Assembly: GCF_000253155.1 (NCBI RefSeq)
Contig: NC_015291.1
Coordinates: 1,273,001-1,337,000 of the forward strand
Direction of reading: 5' to 3'
DNA length: 64,000 bases
Origin: Streptococcus oralis Uo5
Lineage (GTDB): Bacteria > Bacillota > Bacilli > Lactobacillales > Streptococcaceae
Shown here: positions 28,007 through 38,540 of the stretch, one piece after another
How the letters are laid out: each line of letters begins with the position of its first letter
Numbering within the stretch: position 1 is the first letter of the stretch
The notes under the pieces: generated by a model
Database searches by the model: none
What the model saw: the letters and a program-made list of their open reading frames with translations, nothing else
What the model was told of the DNA's origin: nothing
Position numbers and translations under genes: made by a program

Positions 28007-31000
28007 TTAGTTTCTTCCGAAGTTTTGACCTCTACCATCGCGGTCAAAATACATCCAACTTCCATCTTCAAGTTGAATCCATTTGCTTCGAGCCATATCC
28101 CCTGAATTGGCATCGAAATATCGACTAACTCCATTCACATCAACAACTTTTCCTTTGACTTGCTTGCCATCTTGCGTGAAATAGAGAGTCTGTTGACCAA
28201 CCTGCTGCAAGCCTGTCACTGCTTTTCCAGCTTGATCAAAATAATACCACTCATTTGGGGAACCTTCGACAAACTTGTCGGTTGCCATCTCTCCTGAGTT
28301 AGCATCAAAGTAACGGATACTCTTATCTGAAAGTGTCACGATTTTACCCTTGACTTGCTTACCATCTTGGTCGAAGTAAAGTGTTTGTTTGCCAATCTTT
28401 TGAAGGCCTGTCACTGCTTTACCAGTTTGGTCAAAGTAATACCATTCGTTCTTGGCACCTTCTGCAAACTTGCCGACTGCCATTTCTCCTGAGTTGGCAT
28501 CAAAGTAACGGATGGATTTATCAGCCAAAGTTACTACTTTACCCTTGACTTGTTTACCATCTTGGTCAAAGTAAAGTGTTTGTTTGCCAATCTTTTGAAG
28601 ACCTGTCACTGCTTTACCAGCTTGGTTAAAGTAATACCATTCGCTCTTGGCACCTTCTGCAAACTTGCCGACTGCCATTTCCCCTGAGTTGGCATCAAAG
28701 TAACGGATACTCTTATCTGAAAGTGTCACGATTTTACCCTTGACTTGCTTGCCATCTTGGTCAAAGTAAAGTGTTTGTTGACCAATCTTTTGAAGACCTG
28801 TCACAGCAACTCCATCTGCTCCAAAATAGTACCAATCACTTGGGTTATCACCCTGAGCAAAACGATTGATAACAGCATTTCCTGAATCCTTGTCAAAGTA
28901 ACGAAGTTTGCCATCCTTAGCACTCACAATCTTGCCCTTAACCTGATAGCCGTTTTCATCAAAGAATTGCTGTCCATCTCCTATCTTGACAAGACCTCGA
29001 GCCATAACGCCCTTGGCATCAAAGTAACGCCAGTTTTCACCATCAGTAGTGTAGTAACGGTTGAGAACTTGGGCACCAGTTTGATCATAGTAGTACTGAT
29101 TACCATTTTCATCTTCACGGATAGAATCACGAAGTTGAATACCATTCTTCAAGAAATAAACGTGCTTGCCATCAATTTCATGAGCACCTGTTACAAGATA
29201 ACCTCGTTTATCGAAGTAATACCAATTTCCATTTTCATCTTGGATAAAGGAATTTTTAGCTTGATAACCACTAGTTGAATAGAACTTAGTACCATTGGCA
29301 TCACTAACAAATCCTGTGTAAGCATTCTTATTAACTAATTGCTTAGGCAATACTATCTCGCCATTTTTGTTAGTGAGATAGTCGTTGCTAGCCCAGTCTT
29401 TAAGAACATAGTAAGCACCACGACCTAAGATATTGGTACCATTGAAGTACTTAGCCGACCACTTGGTAATCTTCTCATCTGTTGTCATCTTTTGACCATT
29501 GGAAATCTGTACTCGTTCAAAGATCTCTGGATATTTAGCTTTAAGCTCATCCAAGTAAGCTCCACCGTATTTACCTTGGAAATCAGTCCCATTGGTCTTA
29601 CTATTAGCTACATAGAGTTTTTCCTTGATTTCTGAACCTTCACGGTAGGTTCCATAGTTATTGACACGTGTTGCTGTTACCACTTCCTTGCCTGGTAGGT
29701 TATAGATTTGGTCTGGTACCCAGTCCGCGATGGCTTGGATATTGACACTGTGAAGAGCACGGAGAGCATTGAGCAAATCTTTTAAAGAACCATATTTATT
29801 GTTCTTGCTCATCGCCATATCGTAGCGGTCTTCAAAGGCATAACCATTCTGAATGATAGAATCTAAGAAAGTACCGTCTTGGCTAGATACATACTGAGGT
29901 GGTAGCTCAAATGAAGTTACTCCCCATTCCTTGAAGAGGTTGACATTTTTAGCAATGACTTTATTGGTATATTGGTCATCGCGGGTTGCAAAGTCTTGGA
30001 AGTTAGAGAAGCCTTCGTAAATCAACTGAGAATCAAGAGCTGCGCTAGATTCATAAACTTGACCACTAGCGTTTTTCTTCTTGCTTGCTGTTGTACGAGC
30101 ATCCTGATCTACCTTAGCGCCAACTGGTACCCAAACAGCCAGATATCCAGAAACCTGTACATTGCTGTAGCCTGCAATATCATTCATATCAAAGGTCAAA
30201 ATACCATTAGCATCTGTCTTCTTCCAGAGCGATTGCGGCACTTCTTCGTCAGTTAGATAGCGGGAAATACCATCTTTGGTCGTCAAAAGCACAGGGCGAT
30301 AGTATTGATTCTTGTGGGCTGCTCCCATATTGACTTGCAGTTTATCCCATACATTTAACTTGAGGTTAGGGTTGTTTGAAGCAATCACAGCCATCCCTTG
30401 AGTACGAGTTTCTGCTGTTCCTTCATCTGTTGCTTCATTGGCACCAGTACCGTAGCGAACAGACGTTAAAATACCATTGTAAGACCATTTATCAGCCTCA
30501 CGAGGTACACCCATATATGTGACTTTCATGTCTTGTCCACCTGCTACATACTTAATACGAGCACGCAACAAGGCATCAATAGCATCGTGGTAAGGAGATT
30601 TTTTCTCCATGTATTGACCATCATCGGTATAGAGGTCACCATAGTAGATCCGAGTGATAGAGTCTTTATTGGAGAGCATGAGAGCATGAGCGGTTGGGAT
30701 GTTGAACTGCGTATACTTCTTGTCTGCCTTGCGCATATCTTCGTTGTAGATCTTGAAGGCTTGCTTGAGTTCATCCATGGTAAAGGTCAAACCATCCGTA
30801 TTTGGATTGATATTTTCCCGGATGATGTCAGCAATAACGGTTTGTACTTCACTGTCATGAGCCCGAACAAAGATATAGTTAGCCATCCGTTCGCCATTTT
30901 TCTTTTCAGAAGAACGGTCATTTAGACTATTTGTAATCGTAGGCTCTACTCCGCTACGGATAGATAGATTACGCATGAATGAATAAAGCAAGGACAAGCG

Positions 31001-32734
31001 TAGCTTGTTGTCAATTGCTAGTTGAGCGCCTTTAGTATCTTTGTTGTAGTCAGGATCGTTATCAGACCAAGCTTCCAAGATAGACAAATGCTTGATGGCT
31101 TCTTCTTCACTTTCTCCCACCTTGTAGCGAGACTTGAAGTAGTCAGATGCGATTTGGAGCAAGTCTGCGTTGACATTGTCCACCGCATCGACACGAACTC
31201 CATCAAAATTAGCAGTCGGATCATTGGCTACGATGCTTCCAAAGTTCATCATAAAATGCAACCAGTTGAGTTGTTCGGCCTGAACAGCTGGATTAGAGTT
31301 GTCAAAGTCGTTAGCGAGCAAGAACTCATAACCACCGTTTGACTTGTCAATGAAGTACTTAGGTTTACCTGTTTGACTAGTAGGGGTACGGTTAAGCAGA
31401 CGGAACTTAGAGTCAGCATGAGAGCTCTTCTCATTATTAGTATAAAGCAAAGCTCCACCCTGCAAGTGGTCCTTTTTAGTACCAGTTGTTTCAGACTCTG
31501 ACTTGATATTCCAGTTTGGCTGGGTTTTGACAAAGGCACCCATCAGCGTTCTCAACCATTTGGTATCGCCTTCTTTACCAATTTTTTCCTCAATTTTGCG
31601 CTGAACCTGCTGAGAAGCACCTGTCAGGAGAGCTTGTTCCACTTTGTTTTCAAAAGCACCTGCTCCCAGACCTTGCTGGTTCATATAGTTGAGGTAATTA
31701 ATCTGAGTACGTTTATCAGGCCACCAAGCCATCAAAAGAGGACGTAAGTCTGTTTCTGTCGATGCCGTCCATGTTTTTCCATCTTTTAAGATGAACTTTG
31801 GACGATACCAGCTATCTGCTGTCAAATAACCGTCTACAGTTTCAATATCCTTGTCAGTCGTACCATAGAAAGCATTCTTTTGGGAGAATTCATTATTGAG
31901 ACTGCTGGTTCCTTGTTGGAACTGATATTCATTTGAATCAACTAAGGCACCCGTTTCTGCATCAAAATAAAGTATTCTCCCATTAAGTTCAACTGCAAAG
32001 TTCTTTTTAACTGTACCATCGTCCTGAACATAGTAATTTTTACCATCAATGGTCTTAATATGAGATAGGACATCATCATCATGGTCAGCATTTACAGGTG
32101 CAGGTTGAGCCTGATCTGCTACCATTCTTTCAGCTACTGCTCCTTGTTTTTGAGCAGGTTCGGGCAAGCGATCTTTCTTTGCAACCTTTGGATTTGCAAC
32201 AATCTTGTCTTCAATAGCCGATTTTTCTCGTTTGTCGCCTTCTTGGTCTTGGGCAGTTGTTGGCCTTGCTTGTTTATCCTGGTCTGCTACTTCTGTTTTA
32301 GGAGTTTCTGTGATTGCATTAGCAGCTTTAACTTCTTCAGCAACAGCAGCCTTTTCTGTAGATGCTTCTTTCGTATCTGCTGGTTTAGCAGGCTCTTGAG
32401 CATTGGTTTGAACTGTTGCTTCCGTATTTTCTGCTGGTTTAGCAGACTTATCACTAGCAGCAGCATCGCCTGTCACCTTGTCTGCAGGGGTTGCTTTTTC
32501 TGCTTCTTGCTCAGATGCTATTTTAGCTTGGGCTGGAGTTTGCTGACCCGGACCACTAGTCTGAGCTGTAGCAGGTTCTTGAACTACAACCTGCTTTACA
32601 TCATCCGCATGGACAACGCCTGGTTCTAGACCAAGTACCTTTGGTGCTACAATAAGGGCCAAGGTAGTCAAAGCAATGGCTACCCAGTTTTTCTTAACTT
32701 TATGCATCTTATAATGAATCTTTTTCTCCATCAT
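28007..32734 (-). CDS. gtfR: Glucosyltransferase GtfR (GH70 glucansucrase)
   Basis: An exported 1575-residue enzyme that splits sucrose and polymerises glucan for oral biofilm; the length equals S. oralis GtfR, reported to make water-soluble glucan. Order: signal peptide to about residue 43 ([16 protein letters not shown], related to KxYKxGKxW signals), Ala/Glu/Lys/Thr-rich variable region to about 220, a short repeat, then the catalytic core with Asp516 ([10 protein letters not shown]), Glu554 (SILEAW) and Asp627 (FVRAHDSEV). The last 400 residues are glucan-binding repeats with a 65-residue period, nearly identical in DNA. GAAGGAGG lies 4 bases before the first ATG and 7 before the second (32731), so either could be used. 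Next to rgg. Confidence 0.95.
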   Translation of the reverse strand: MMEKKIHYKMHKVKKNWVAIALTTLALIVAPKVLGLEPGVVHADDVKQVVVQEPATAQTSGPGQQTPAQAKIASEQEAEKATPADKVTGDAAASDKSAKPAENTEATVQTNAQEPAKPADTKEASTEKAAVAEEVKAANAITETPKTEVADQDKQARPTTAQDQEGDKREKSAIEDKIVANPKVAKKDRLPEPAQKQGAVAERMVADQAQPAPVNADHDDDVLSHIKTIDGKNYYVQDDGTVKKNFAVELNGRILYFDAETGALVDSNEYQFQQGTSSLNNEFSQKNAFYGTTDKDIETVDGYLTADSWYRPKFILKDGKTWTASTETDLRPLLMAWWPDKRTQINYLNYMNQQGLGAGAFENKVEQALLTGASQQVQRKIEEKIGKEGDTKWLRTLMGAFVKTQPNWNIKSESETTGTKKDHLQGGALLYTNNEKSSHADSKFRLLNRTPTSQTGKPKYFIDKSNGGYEFLLANDFDNSNPAVQAEQLNWLHFMMNFGSIVANDPTANFDGVRVDAVDNVNADLLQIASDYFKSRYKVGESEEEAIKHLSILEAWSDNDPDYNKDTKGAQLAIDNKLRLSLLYSFMRNLSIRSGVEPTITNSLNDRSSEKKNGERMANYIFVRAHDSEVQTVIADIIRENINPNTDGLTFTMDELKQAFKIYNEDMRKADKKYTQFNIPTAHALMLSNKDSITRIYYGDLYTDDGQYMEKKSPYHDAIDALLRARIKYVAGGQDMKVTYMGVPREADKWSYNGILTSVRYGTGANEATDEGTAETRTQGMAVIASNNPNLKLNVWDKLQVNMGAAHKNQYYRPVLLTTKDGISRYLTDEEVPQSLWKKTDANGILTFDMNDIAGYSNVQVSGYLAVWVPVGAKVDQDARTTASKKKNASGQVYESSAALDSQLIYEGFSNFQDFATRDDQYTNKVIAKNVNLFKEWGVTSFELPPQYVSSQDGTFLDSIIQNGYAFEDRYDMAMSKNNKYGSLKDLLNALRALHSVNIQAIADWVPDQIYNLPGKEVVTATRVNNYGTYREGSEIKEKLYVANSKTNGTDFQGKYGGAYLDELKAKYPEIFERVQISNGQKMTTDEKITKWSAKYFNGTNILGRGAYYVLKDWASNDYLTNKNGEIVLPKQLVNKNAYTGFVSDANGTKFYSTSGYQAKNSFIQDENGNWYYFDKRGYLVTGAHEIDGKHVYFLKNGIQLRDSIREDENGNQYYYDQTGAQVLNRYYTTDGENWRYFDAKGVMARGLVKIGDGQQFFDENGYQVKGKIVSAKDGKLRYFDKDSGNAVINRFAQGDNPSDWYYFGADGVAVTGLQKIGQQTLYFDQDGKQVKGKIVTLSDKSIRYFDANSGEMAVGKFAEGAKSEWYYFNQAGKAVTGLQKIGKQTLYFDQDGKQVKGKVVTLADKSIRYFDANSGEMAVGKFAEGAKNEWYYFDQTGKAVTGLQKIGKQTLYFDQDGKQVKGKIVTLSDKSIRYFDANSGEMATDKFVEGSPNEWYYFDQAGKAVTGLQQVGQQTLYFTQDGKQVKGKVVDVNGVSRYFDANSGDMARSKWIQLEDGSWMYFDRDGRGQNFGRN

Positions 32735-32789
32735 AAAGCCTCCTTCTGAATTTAGTATAAAGTTATGCCCTTATTCTAGTATATTTTTC

Positions 32790-32803
32790 AAAATGATCAT
32801 TTT
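32790..32803. promoter_or_regulatory. Palindrome between rgg and gtfR
   Basis: AAAATGATCATTTT is a perfect 14-base palindrome in the 86-base rgg-gtfR gap. TATACT boxes follow it but without a good -35, as expected of an activated promoter. It could be an Rgg-responsive operator or a weak rgg terminator; I cannot decide which. Confidence 0.4.
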
Positions 32804-32820
32804 TTGTTGCACATCTACAA

Positions 32821-33684
32821 CTATGAAAGGCAAATTCTTTCAAACTGTTCTTTAAGCTTTTGGGCAACACCAAAGGAATCTAAAAATTCAAAAAAAGATA
32901 GGCATTGCTCGATGTCACTGAGAGCATTAGTATTCCCGACCTTGTAGGCATACAGAGCCCTATGATACTTAATCAGCGTTCGATCATATAGATCTGTTTC
33001 AGGGATTTTAGAGTGATCGAGATAATTGAGAAACCTCATAGCAACTAGCAGATGGTTTCCTTCTATACAGACGCTAATGACATTAAGTAGCATCTTGATA
33101 ATACGGCGGCGATTTTCCGGTAGGTTGTTATAAAACTGGGTACGATTGATCATCTCACTAGCGAAGATTTCCAACGTTTCCAAGGTCATCAAATCAACGC
33201 TGTTTGTAAAGAGCCAGAGTTCATAACGTCCCCACTCCTCAACAGAAAAGAGATGATCCGTCAGAAATTCTATATCCTTCTTGCTAATCTGAAAATCTGA
33301 GCAACAGGAAGACAGAAGGGCTCTGACAATGATCGTATTGAGTTTATAGTTCTTCTTCTCAGGAAACTGTTCGGTCAAAGCTTCTGAGCTTGACAAAATA
33401 TTTTGGAGCTTGACAACATTGTTTTCCTGATATGCATCAGCTACTTTTTTTGAGAACAGCACATCATCTGAATCAATGTAATTATGGTAAACATACTGAA
33501 ACTCCTCTAGGGAAACAGCCATATTTTTTAAACAACAATAAAAAGAATCAAGTGTGATCCCATTGACTCCCCGTTCAAAACGGGATAGCTGAGCCACGGA
33601 AATATCACCAGCAGCCACCTCTTTCAGGGACATTTTTTTTGATTCTCTAATGACTTTGAATATTTTTCCGAAAGTTTCCAACAT
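32821..33684 (-). CDS. rgg: Rgg/GadR/MutR family transcription regulator
   Basis: A 287-residue regulator with an N-terminal helix-turn-helix (MSLKEVAAGDISVAQLSRFERG) and an all-helical TPR-like C-terminal domain rich in Leu/Tyr/Glu, as in the Rgg family. The ATG at 33684 follows GGGGGAGTGAT; the longer in-frame start has no such site. It precedes gtfR on the same strand, the arrangement known for Rgg activators of glucosyltransferase genes in S. gordonii and S. oralis. No short hydrophobic pheromone gene was seen beside it. Confidence 0.92.
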   Translation of the reverse strand: MLETFGKIFKVIRESKKMSLKEVAAGDISVAQLSRFERGVNGITLDSFYCCLKNMAVSLEEFQYVYHNYIDSDDVLFSKKVADAYQENNVVKLQNILSSSEALTEQFPEKKNYKLNTIIVRALLSSCCSDFQISKKDIEFLTDHLFSVEEWGRYELWLFTNSVDLMTLETLEIFASEMINRTQFYNNLPENRRRIIKMLLNVISVCIEGNHLLVAMRFLNYLDHSKIPETDLYDRTLIKYHRALYAYKVGNTNALSDIEQCLSFFEFLDSFGVAQKLKEQFERICLS

Positions 33685-34030
33685 ATCACTCCCCCAGTTT
33701 CGTATATGCAAAAAATTCTTACTAATTTTAATATACTAGTAACACGTTTCAATTATATTACAGAGAAAGTACTTTATATTTCAAATTAATACAAGCAGAT
33801 TAATTCGCATGATAAGACCGTTTAATATAGCATTTATTGAATATTCTATCTTTTTCATGAAACTATTGATTTCAGTAACAATCTGAAGTATTCTATCTAA
33901 CAACCTGAAAACACTAACATTTCTAGAGATTGATTTCCTTCTTATGCTAGGCAAAGCTTGATTGATTTATAAAAGTTTGATATAAAATCGCAAGACAATC
34001 ATATGAAACATTTTTAGACACGGAGTAAAT
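33685..34030. other. AT-rich intergenic region upstream of rgg
   Basis: About 345 bases with no plausible gene on either strand. I looked for a short hydrophobic peptide gene divergent from rgg and found none with a ribosome site. It should hold the rgg promoter, but no clear box pair stands out. Confidence 0.4.
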
Positions 34031-34057
34031 AAAAAAAACGAGAGCCGAACTCTCGTC
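34031..34057 (-). terminator. Terminator of the dinG-rodA-DJ-1 unit
   Basis: ACGAGAG and CTCTCGT pair around a five-base loop, with a long T-run on the minus strand, directly after the DJ-1 stop codon. Confidence 0.85.
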
Positions 34058-34612
34058 TTACTGTTGATTTCCAAAGACATCTCGATAGAGCATGCCGTCT
34101 CGTAAACTTTCGGCATCTCCTCCCAATTGCTCTACCAACTCATAGGCAAAGGCAAGGGCAGTTGACGGTCCTCGGCTGGTTGTTAGATTACCATCCACAA
34201 CCACTGTTTGCTTTTGATAAATTCCGTCAGTAATTTGCTCCTTAACTCCGTCATAACAAGTAAAGTGCTTGTCTTTCAGGACACCTGCTTGTTGAAGAGC
34301 GATTGGGGCTGCACAGATGGCAGCAATATTCTTTCCTGCTTGGTCAAAGGCTTTAATCTGTGAAATGAGGGCTTGATTATCCCGTAGGTGAGCTGAGCCT
34401 GGCATACCACCCGGAAGAACGACCAAGTCATAGTCGGACAAATTGCCATCAAAAACACGATCAGCTTTTACCTGAATGCCATGCGATCCTGTCACCTGCT
34501 CTTCAAATCCTACCATATCACATGAAATGTTTGCTCGACGCAAGACATCGACTACTGTAAAGGCTTCAATTTCTTCAAAACCCTGAGCTAAGATAACTGC
34601 TACATTTATCAT
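34058..34612 (-). CDS. DJ-1/PfpI family protein
   Basis: A 184-residue protein of the DJ-1/YajL/ThiJ group. The conserved cysteine is in IAAICAAPIAL near residue 105, and the acidic partner is the Glu in the N-terminal QGFEEIEA. Relatives act as glyoxalases, chaperones or redox sensors; the role here is not known. It follows rodA by ten bases and ends that operon. Confidence 0.9.
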   Translation of the reverse strand: MINVAVILAQGFEEIEAFTVVDVLRRANISCDMVGFEEQVTGSHGIQVKADRVFDGNLSDYDLVVLPGGMPGSAHLRDNQALISQIKAFDQAGKNIAAICAAPIALQQAGVLKDKHFTCYDGVKEQITDGIYQKQTVVVDGNLTTSRGPSTALAFAYELVEQLGGDAESLRDGMLYRDVFGNQQ

Positions 34613-34622
34613 AATGGCCTCC

Positions 34623-35846
34623 TTATTTAATTTGTTTTAGGACGACTTTCTTTCGTTTGAATGGAACTTTTCCACTTTTCTCCTCCGCTAGGTTGGTCTG
34701 GTAACTCATAGATAAGAGGAGACCGACACCAATGAGGTTACTAATAATAGCGGAGCCCCCTTGAGAAATAAATGGTAGAGGAATCCCTGTTAAAGGAAGT
34801 AAGCCTGTCACGGCACCGATATTTTCAAAGATATGGAAGAGCAACATCATGATAAAACCAGTCGAGATATAGGTGTAGAACTGGTTGTTTGACTTAAGTG
34901 TAATCTTCAACATCCGATAGATGAGAAGTAAGTACAAGGCAACGACAAAGACCGAACCAATGAAGCCAAAATCCTCAGCAATCACCGTGAAAATCATATC
35001 ACTCTCACGTACTGGAATGAGGAGATTGGACACATTGAAACCTTGCCCAAACAAACCACCACTTCCAATCGCAATTTGTCCCTGCGCCTGTTGGTATGTC
35101 GTTGTTTGCGCAAAGTCAAAGGGATTGAGCCAAGCCAAGATACGGTTAATCTGGTAAGTTGGCATCCCAATCTGATGCAAGAAGGCACGTCCATCCTTGC
35201 TTATAAAGATGGCCATAAATCCTACAACTGCAGTCACCCCTGTCGCAAAAACCGGAATGATGATCTTCCACGAAACACCTGAAAGGAGGACCATACCGGA
35301 AAAAATAGCTACAAAGACCAAGGCCGTCCCCAAGTCACTTTGTAGGGCTAAGAGGATCAAGACTGGTATGGTAAAGGCGATCATCCAACCAATCAGTAGG
35401 AAATCCAAGGGAATAGTCCGTCGCCATTCCTTGTGTTTTTGAGTGAATCTTACAATGGCTCGAGCCAACATCAAGATATAGGAAATCTTCATGAATTCCG
35501 ATGGCTGGAAAAGTGTCGTTCCACCAATCGATACCCAGTTCTTGGCACCTGTTGACGCTACAAGATTTGGATTGTAGAAAACAAGAGGTAGGACCATCAA
35601 AGCTAGCCCTAGACCATAAAGATAGGGAGTCACCTTCCATAAAAACTCGGTATTAAAGAACATGACCACAAATCCAATGACAAGCCCCAAGGCAATCCAA
35701 GCGATTTGCTGACCTAGAATTGGTAATACATTATTTGGATAGTCATGACTAACTGCTATATAAATGGCCACTACTCCAATCACCAGTAAACAAAACACTG
35801 GTAGGAGGAGGCTATAATCGACTCGAGAGTCGAAGGAACGTTTCAT
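34623..35846 (-). CDS. rodA: SEDS peptidoglycan glycosyltransferase RodA
   Basis: A 407-residue, ten-span membrane polymerase of the RodA/FtsW family, for peripheral wall elongation. Conserved stretches include ALQSDLGTALVF (with the catalytic-region Asp), GSGGLFGQGF, and the C-terminal GLLPLTGIPLPFISQGGSA. The absence of a long tail and its neighbourhood favour RodA over FtsW. It starts five bases after dinG and is followed by the DJ-1 gene. Confidence 0.92.
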   Translation of the reverse strand: MKRSFDSRVDYSLLLPVFCLLVIGVVAIYIAVSHDYPNNVLPILGQQIAWIALGLVIGFVVMFFNTEFLWKVTPYLYGLGLALMVLPLVFYNPNLVASTGAKNWVSIGGTTLFQPSEFMKISYILMLARAIVRFTQKHKEWRRTIPLDFLLIGWMIAFTIPVLILLALQSDLGTALVFVAIFSGMVLLSGVSWKIIIPVFATGVTAVVGFMAIFISKDGRAFLHQIGMPTYQINRILAWLNPFDFAQTTTYQQAQGQIAIGSGGLFGQGFNVSNLLIPVRESDMIFTVIAEDFGFIGSVFVVALYLLLIYRMLKITLKSNNQFYTYISTGFIMMLLFHIFENIGAVTGLLPLTGIPLPFISQGGSAIISNLIGVGLLLSMSYQTNLAEEKSGKVPFKRKKVVLKQIK

Positions 35847-35851
35847 ATTTT

Positions 35852-38344
35852 TTACCTTTTCTCTTTCTTGGATTTTTCTTTCATTCTATTGCGACGAGAT
35901 TGGAGAAAATCAGCTACAGCAGGCTCTAGCTGTTCTCTAGAAAGAACCTGAACAGCCCTTTCTTTTGACAAGGCCTGAGCGATTTGTTTGCCGTAACGCT
36001 TGCTGACGACACGACTGTCTAAGATTAGAGCAACCGAACCTTGATTAGATCGTCTAACAGTACGGCCCAGGGCTTGTTTTAGTCGAATGATCGCCATCGG
36101 TAACTGATAATCATAGAAGGGATTTTTCCCTTCTTGACGCAGTTCCTGATTTAATTTTTTGGTTAACGGTTCTTGGGGATTTTGGAAAGGCAATCTCGGA
36201 ATCACTTGAATCACGCAAGGATGGGTTGAAAAATCAACCCCTTCCCAGAAACTACCTGTTCCAAGCAAGATCTGGCGTTCACCTTTTTCAAAACGTTTTT
36301 TCAGTTGGCTTGGTTCCCCATTTTTATACTGAGCTAGATGCGGTTGGTCGAGCAGGTCCGAAACTGCCAGCAACATTTCTTTTGAGGTAAACAAGACCAA
36401 TAAGGGTTCTTGAAAGGCTTGTAAGCTTCGAATGACAGAAGCCACTTCACTAGCATAATCAAAAGGCGAAACTTCTGTAACGAGAGGAAAGTCATCAATT
36501 AGATAGACTTCTTGTTGCTCCTGCTTTGCTACATCAAGCCTAACAAGTGGAGCATCTGGGAATCCCAGTAAATCTGCTAAGGAAACCCGATTGCTAATTT
36601 CAAGAGTGGCCGATACTCCTAGAAGTCTACAATCTTCTGGCAATAAGTCTGCTAGTATAAAGCGGCCTTTTTTACTTGAACAAATCAAGACATCCTTGCT
36701 CGATTTCTCTGCTGTAGCAAGCCAAAATTCACGGTCCGAGGTGAAAAAGTTTGCAAGCTCTCGATACTCTGGGAGAGCTAACTCCGAAAAATGCTGGCGC
36801 AACTGTTCAAGAGAATCCAACCACTTTCCATTCTTCAGACCTGACTGATAGTGCTCCATCAAGTAACGACATTCAAAACCGATACTCTCAAGCAAACGTT
36901 TCTGAACCAAATCTTCCTCTGACTCCAAGGACTTTTCAATTTGAGTTACAAGTTCCTCAAGGCGGTAAGCCTGCTGGGCTAGATTTTCAAGGGCTAGCAG
37001 CATTTTTTGAGCTTCATCCAAGATCACCAAACGGTTGTCGACAAACTCTGGATTGTCTTCCAAACGAGTGACCAGATAGGCATGATTGGTCAGAAGAACG
37101 CGACTGGTCTTGGCCTTTTCCTGCCCTCGTTTCCAAAAATCCTCTGTAGCAAATAAACTTTTCTTTGAAAGCTTACCATCGTGGACTAGTTCCGGCAGAA
37201 AGTGCTGGTAGCGATAAAGCTGCCCGATTTCGTCCAAGTCACCAGTCTCTGTCTCTGTTAACCAGATGAGCAGTTGCATTTTAAAACGTGTGAAAAGGCG
37301 ATTGGACTCCGGTCGATGGAGGACTTGGTGAAAGGCATCCAATTTCAAGTAATTTTGAGGCCCCTTTAGACTATGAATTTCCAGATGGAAGACCTCTTTT
37401 AAGTGCTGACCTTCTTCTTGCATGATTTGATTTTGAAGAATTTTGGTCGGAACACTCACTAGGATACCTGCTTGACTCTCCAAGTTCAAAGCTGGGAGGA
37501 GATAACCATAAGTCTTGCCCAGTCCCGTTTGAGCTTGGATAAAGGATGTCTGGTCTTCTTCCAATAAGTGCTCAACCTTCTCCGCAAATTCCAGCTGTTG
37601 TGGACGCTCCTCCAGCCCCAATAAAGAAATGTTTTTAGCAAAGTCTTTGGATAACTTTCGTGGGACTAAGGCTCGACTTTCCTTTCTCAAGAAAAGCCCA
37701 TGAAGTTCCATCAAGTCTGGCGAAGACAAGAGAGATTGTTGCTGATAGGCCTCCTCAATCACCAGATAACTTTCATAGAGAAGGTTGTCTGCAAGTTTTA
37801 ACAAACTTTCTAAGAGCCCTTTTGGTAACTCAAATAGTTTTTGACGCATGTAAAGCAAGAGTTCAGCTGTTGCCTGAGCATCTGACAGGGCAGTATGGGC
37901 ATGTTCCAGCTCAATGCCCAACTCTTGACAAAGGATACCTAGATTGTATTTTTCAAACTGAGGATATAGAACTTGGGCTAGCTCAACAGTATCTACCCGC
38001 GGTGTACGCAATTCATATCCTTCAAAAAAGAGAAATTCCGCAAGAAGGTTGGCATCAAACTGTACATTGTGCGCAACAAAAATACCGTCCTTAACCAATT
38101 CAAAAATTTTTCCAGCCACCTGAGAAAATTCTGGTGCCGCAGCCAAACGTTGATCGGTCAGACCTGTTAATTCTTTGATATGAGAATCCAAGGGTTCGTG
38201 AGGATTGACATCAGTCGCATACTGATCGATGATGTCACCATTCTCAATCACCACAATGCCTACTTGAATAATTTTTGCCTTGCTTCCGGTGCTGGTCGCC
38301 TCTAAATCAACGACCACATACCGATCATTTCTCGCATTCATCAT
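35852..38344 (-). CDS. dinG: DnaQ-type exonuclease fused to DinG-type helicase
   Basis: An 830-residue two-enzyme protein. Residues 1-170 are a DEDD 3'-5' exonuclease: VVVDLEATSTG, VAHNVQFDANLL and HTALSDAQAT. From about 240 a superfamily 2 XPD/DinG helicase follows: Walker A in QAQTGLGKTYGYL, DEAQ as VILDEAQKM, and the C-terminal GTGSFWEGVDF and QALGRTVRRS. The iron-sulphur cysteines of E. coli DinG are not obvious, as usual for the Gram-positive fused form. There is no ribosome site; TATAAT lies five bases before the ATG. Translational neighbours are rodA and DJ-1. Confidence 0.92.
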   Translation of the reverse strand: MMNARNDRYVVVDLEATSTGSKAKIIQVGIVVIENGDIIDQYATDVNPHEPLDSHIKELTGLTDQRLAAAPEFSQVAGKIFELVKDGIFVAHNVQFDANLLAEFLFFEGYELRTPRVDTVELAQVLYPQFEKYNLGILCQELGIELEHAHTALSDAQATAELLLYMRQKLFELPKGLLESLLKLADNLLYESYLVIEEAYQQQSLLSSPDLMELHGLFLRKESRALVPRKLSKDFAKNISLLGLEERPQQLEFAEKVEHLLEEDQTSFIQAQTGLGKTYGYLLPALNLESQAGILVSVPTKILQNQIMQEEGQHLKEVFHLEIHSLKGPQNYLKLDAFHQVLHRPESNRLFTRFKMQLLIWLTETETGDLDEIGQLYRYQHFLPELVHDGKLSKKSLFATEDFWKRGQEKAKTSRVLLTNHAYLVTRLEDNPEFVDNRLVILDEAQKMLLALENLAQQAYRLEELVTQIEKSLESEEDLVQKRLLESIGFECRYLMEHYQSGLKNGKWLDSLEQLRQHFSELALPEYRELANFFTSDREFWLATAEKSSKDVLICSSKKGRFILADLLPEDCRLLGVSATLEISNRVSLADLLGFPDAPLVRLDVAKQEQQEVYLIDDFPLVTEVSPFDYASEVASVIRSLQAFQEPLLVLFTSKEMLLAVSDLLDQPHLAQYKNGEPSQLKKRFEKGERQILLGTGSFWEGVDFSTHPCVIQVIPRLPFQNPQEPLTKKLNQELRQEGKNPFYDYQLPMAIIRLKQALGRTVRRSNQGSVALILDSRVVSKRYGKQIAQALSKERAVQVLSREQLEPAVADFLQSRRNRMKEKSKKEKR

Positions 38345-38350
38345 TAAAAA

Positions 38351-38524
38351 TTATATCAAAAAAAGCATGATTTGACACCCCTCAACTTTGATAACAATCT
38401 CGCTTTAATTGCGAGTTTGACTAAAAATCAAGACCTTAAAAGAGAGAATTTCACGCAAGTTCAGCAGTTGGTCGCTGGTTCTGAGGTATTTGAAAACCTT
38501 ATCAACAAAGCTACATCAACATAA
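38351..38524 (+). pseudogene. Possible 3' remnant of an unidentified gene
   Basis: On the plus strand an open frame without a start reads protein-like text, including LNFDNNLALIASLTKNQDL and VAGSEVFENLINKATST, and ends in TAA at 38522-38524. Composition and codon use look like real coding sequence rather than noise. There is no upstream part, because dinG occupies the bases before it. I do not recognise the family. Confidence 0.35.
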
Positions 38525-38540
38525 AAAGACAACCAAGATA

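Noticed and set aside
33685..34030. Short hydrophobic peptide (pheromone) gene for Rgg
   Set aside because: No short frame with a start, ribosome site and hydrophobic tail was found on either strand.
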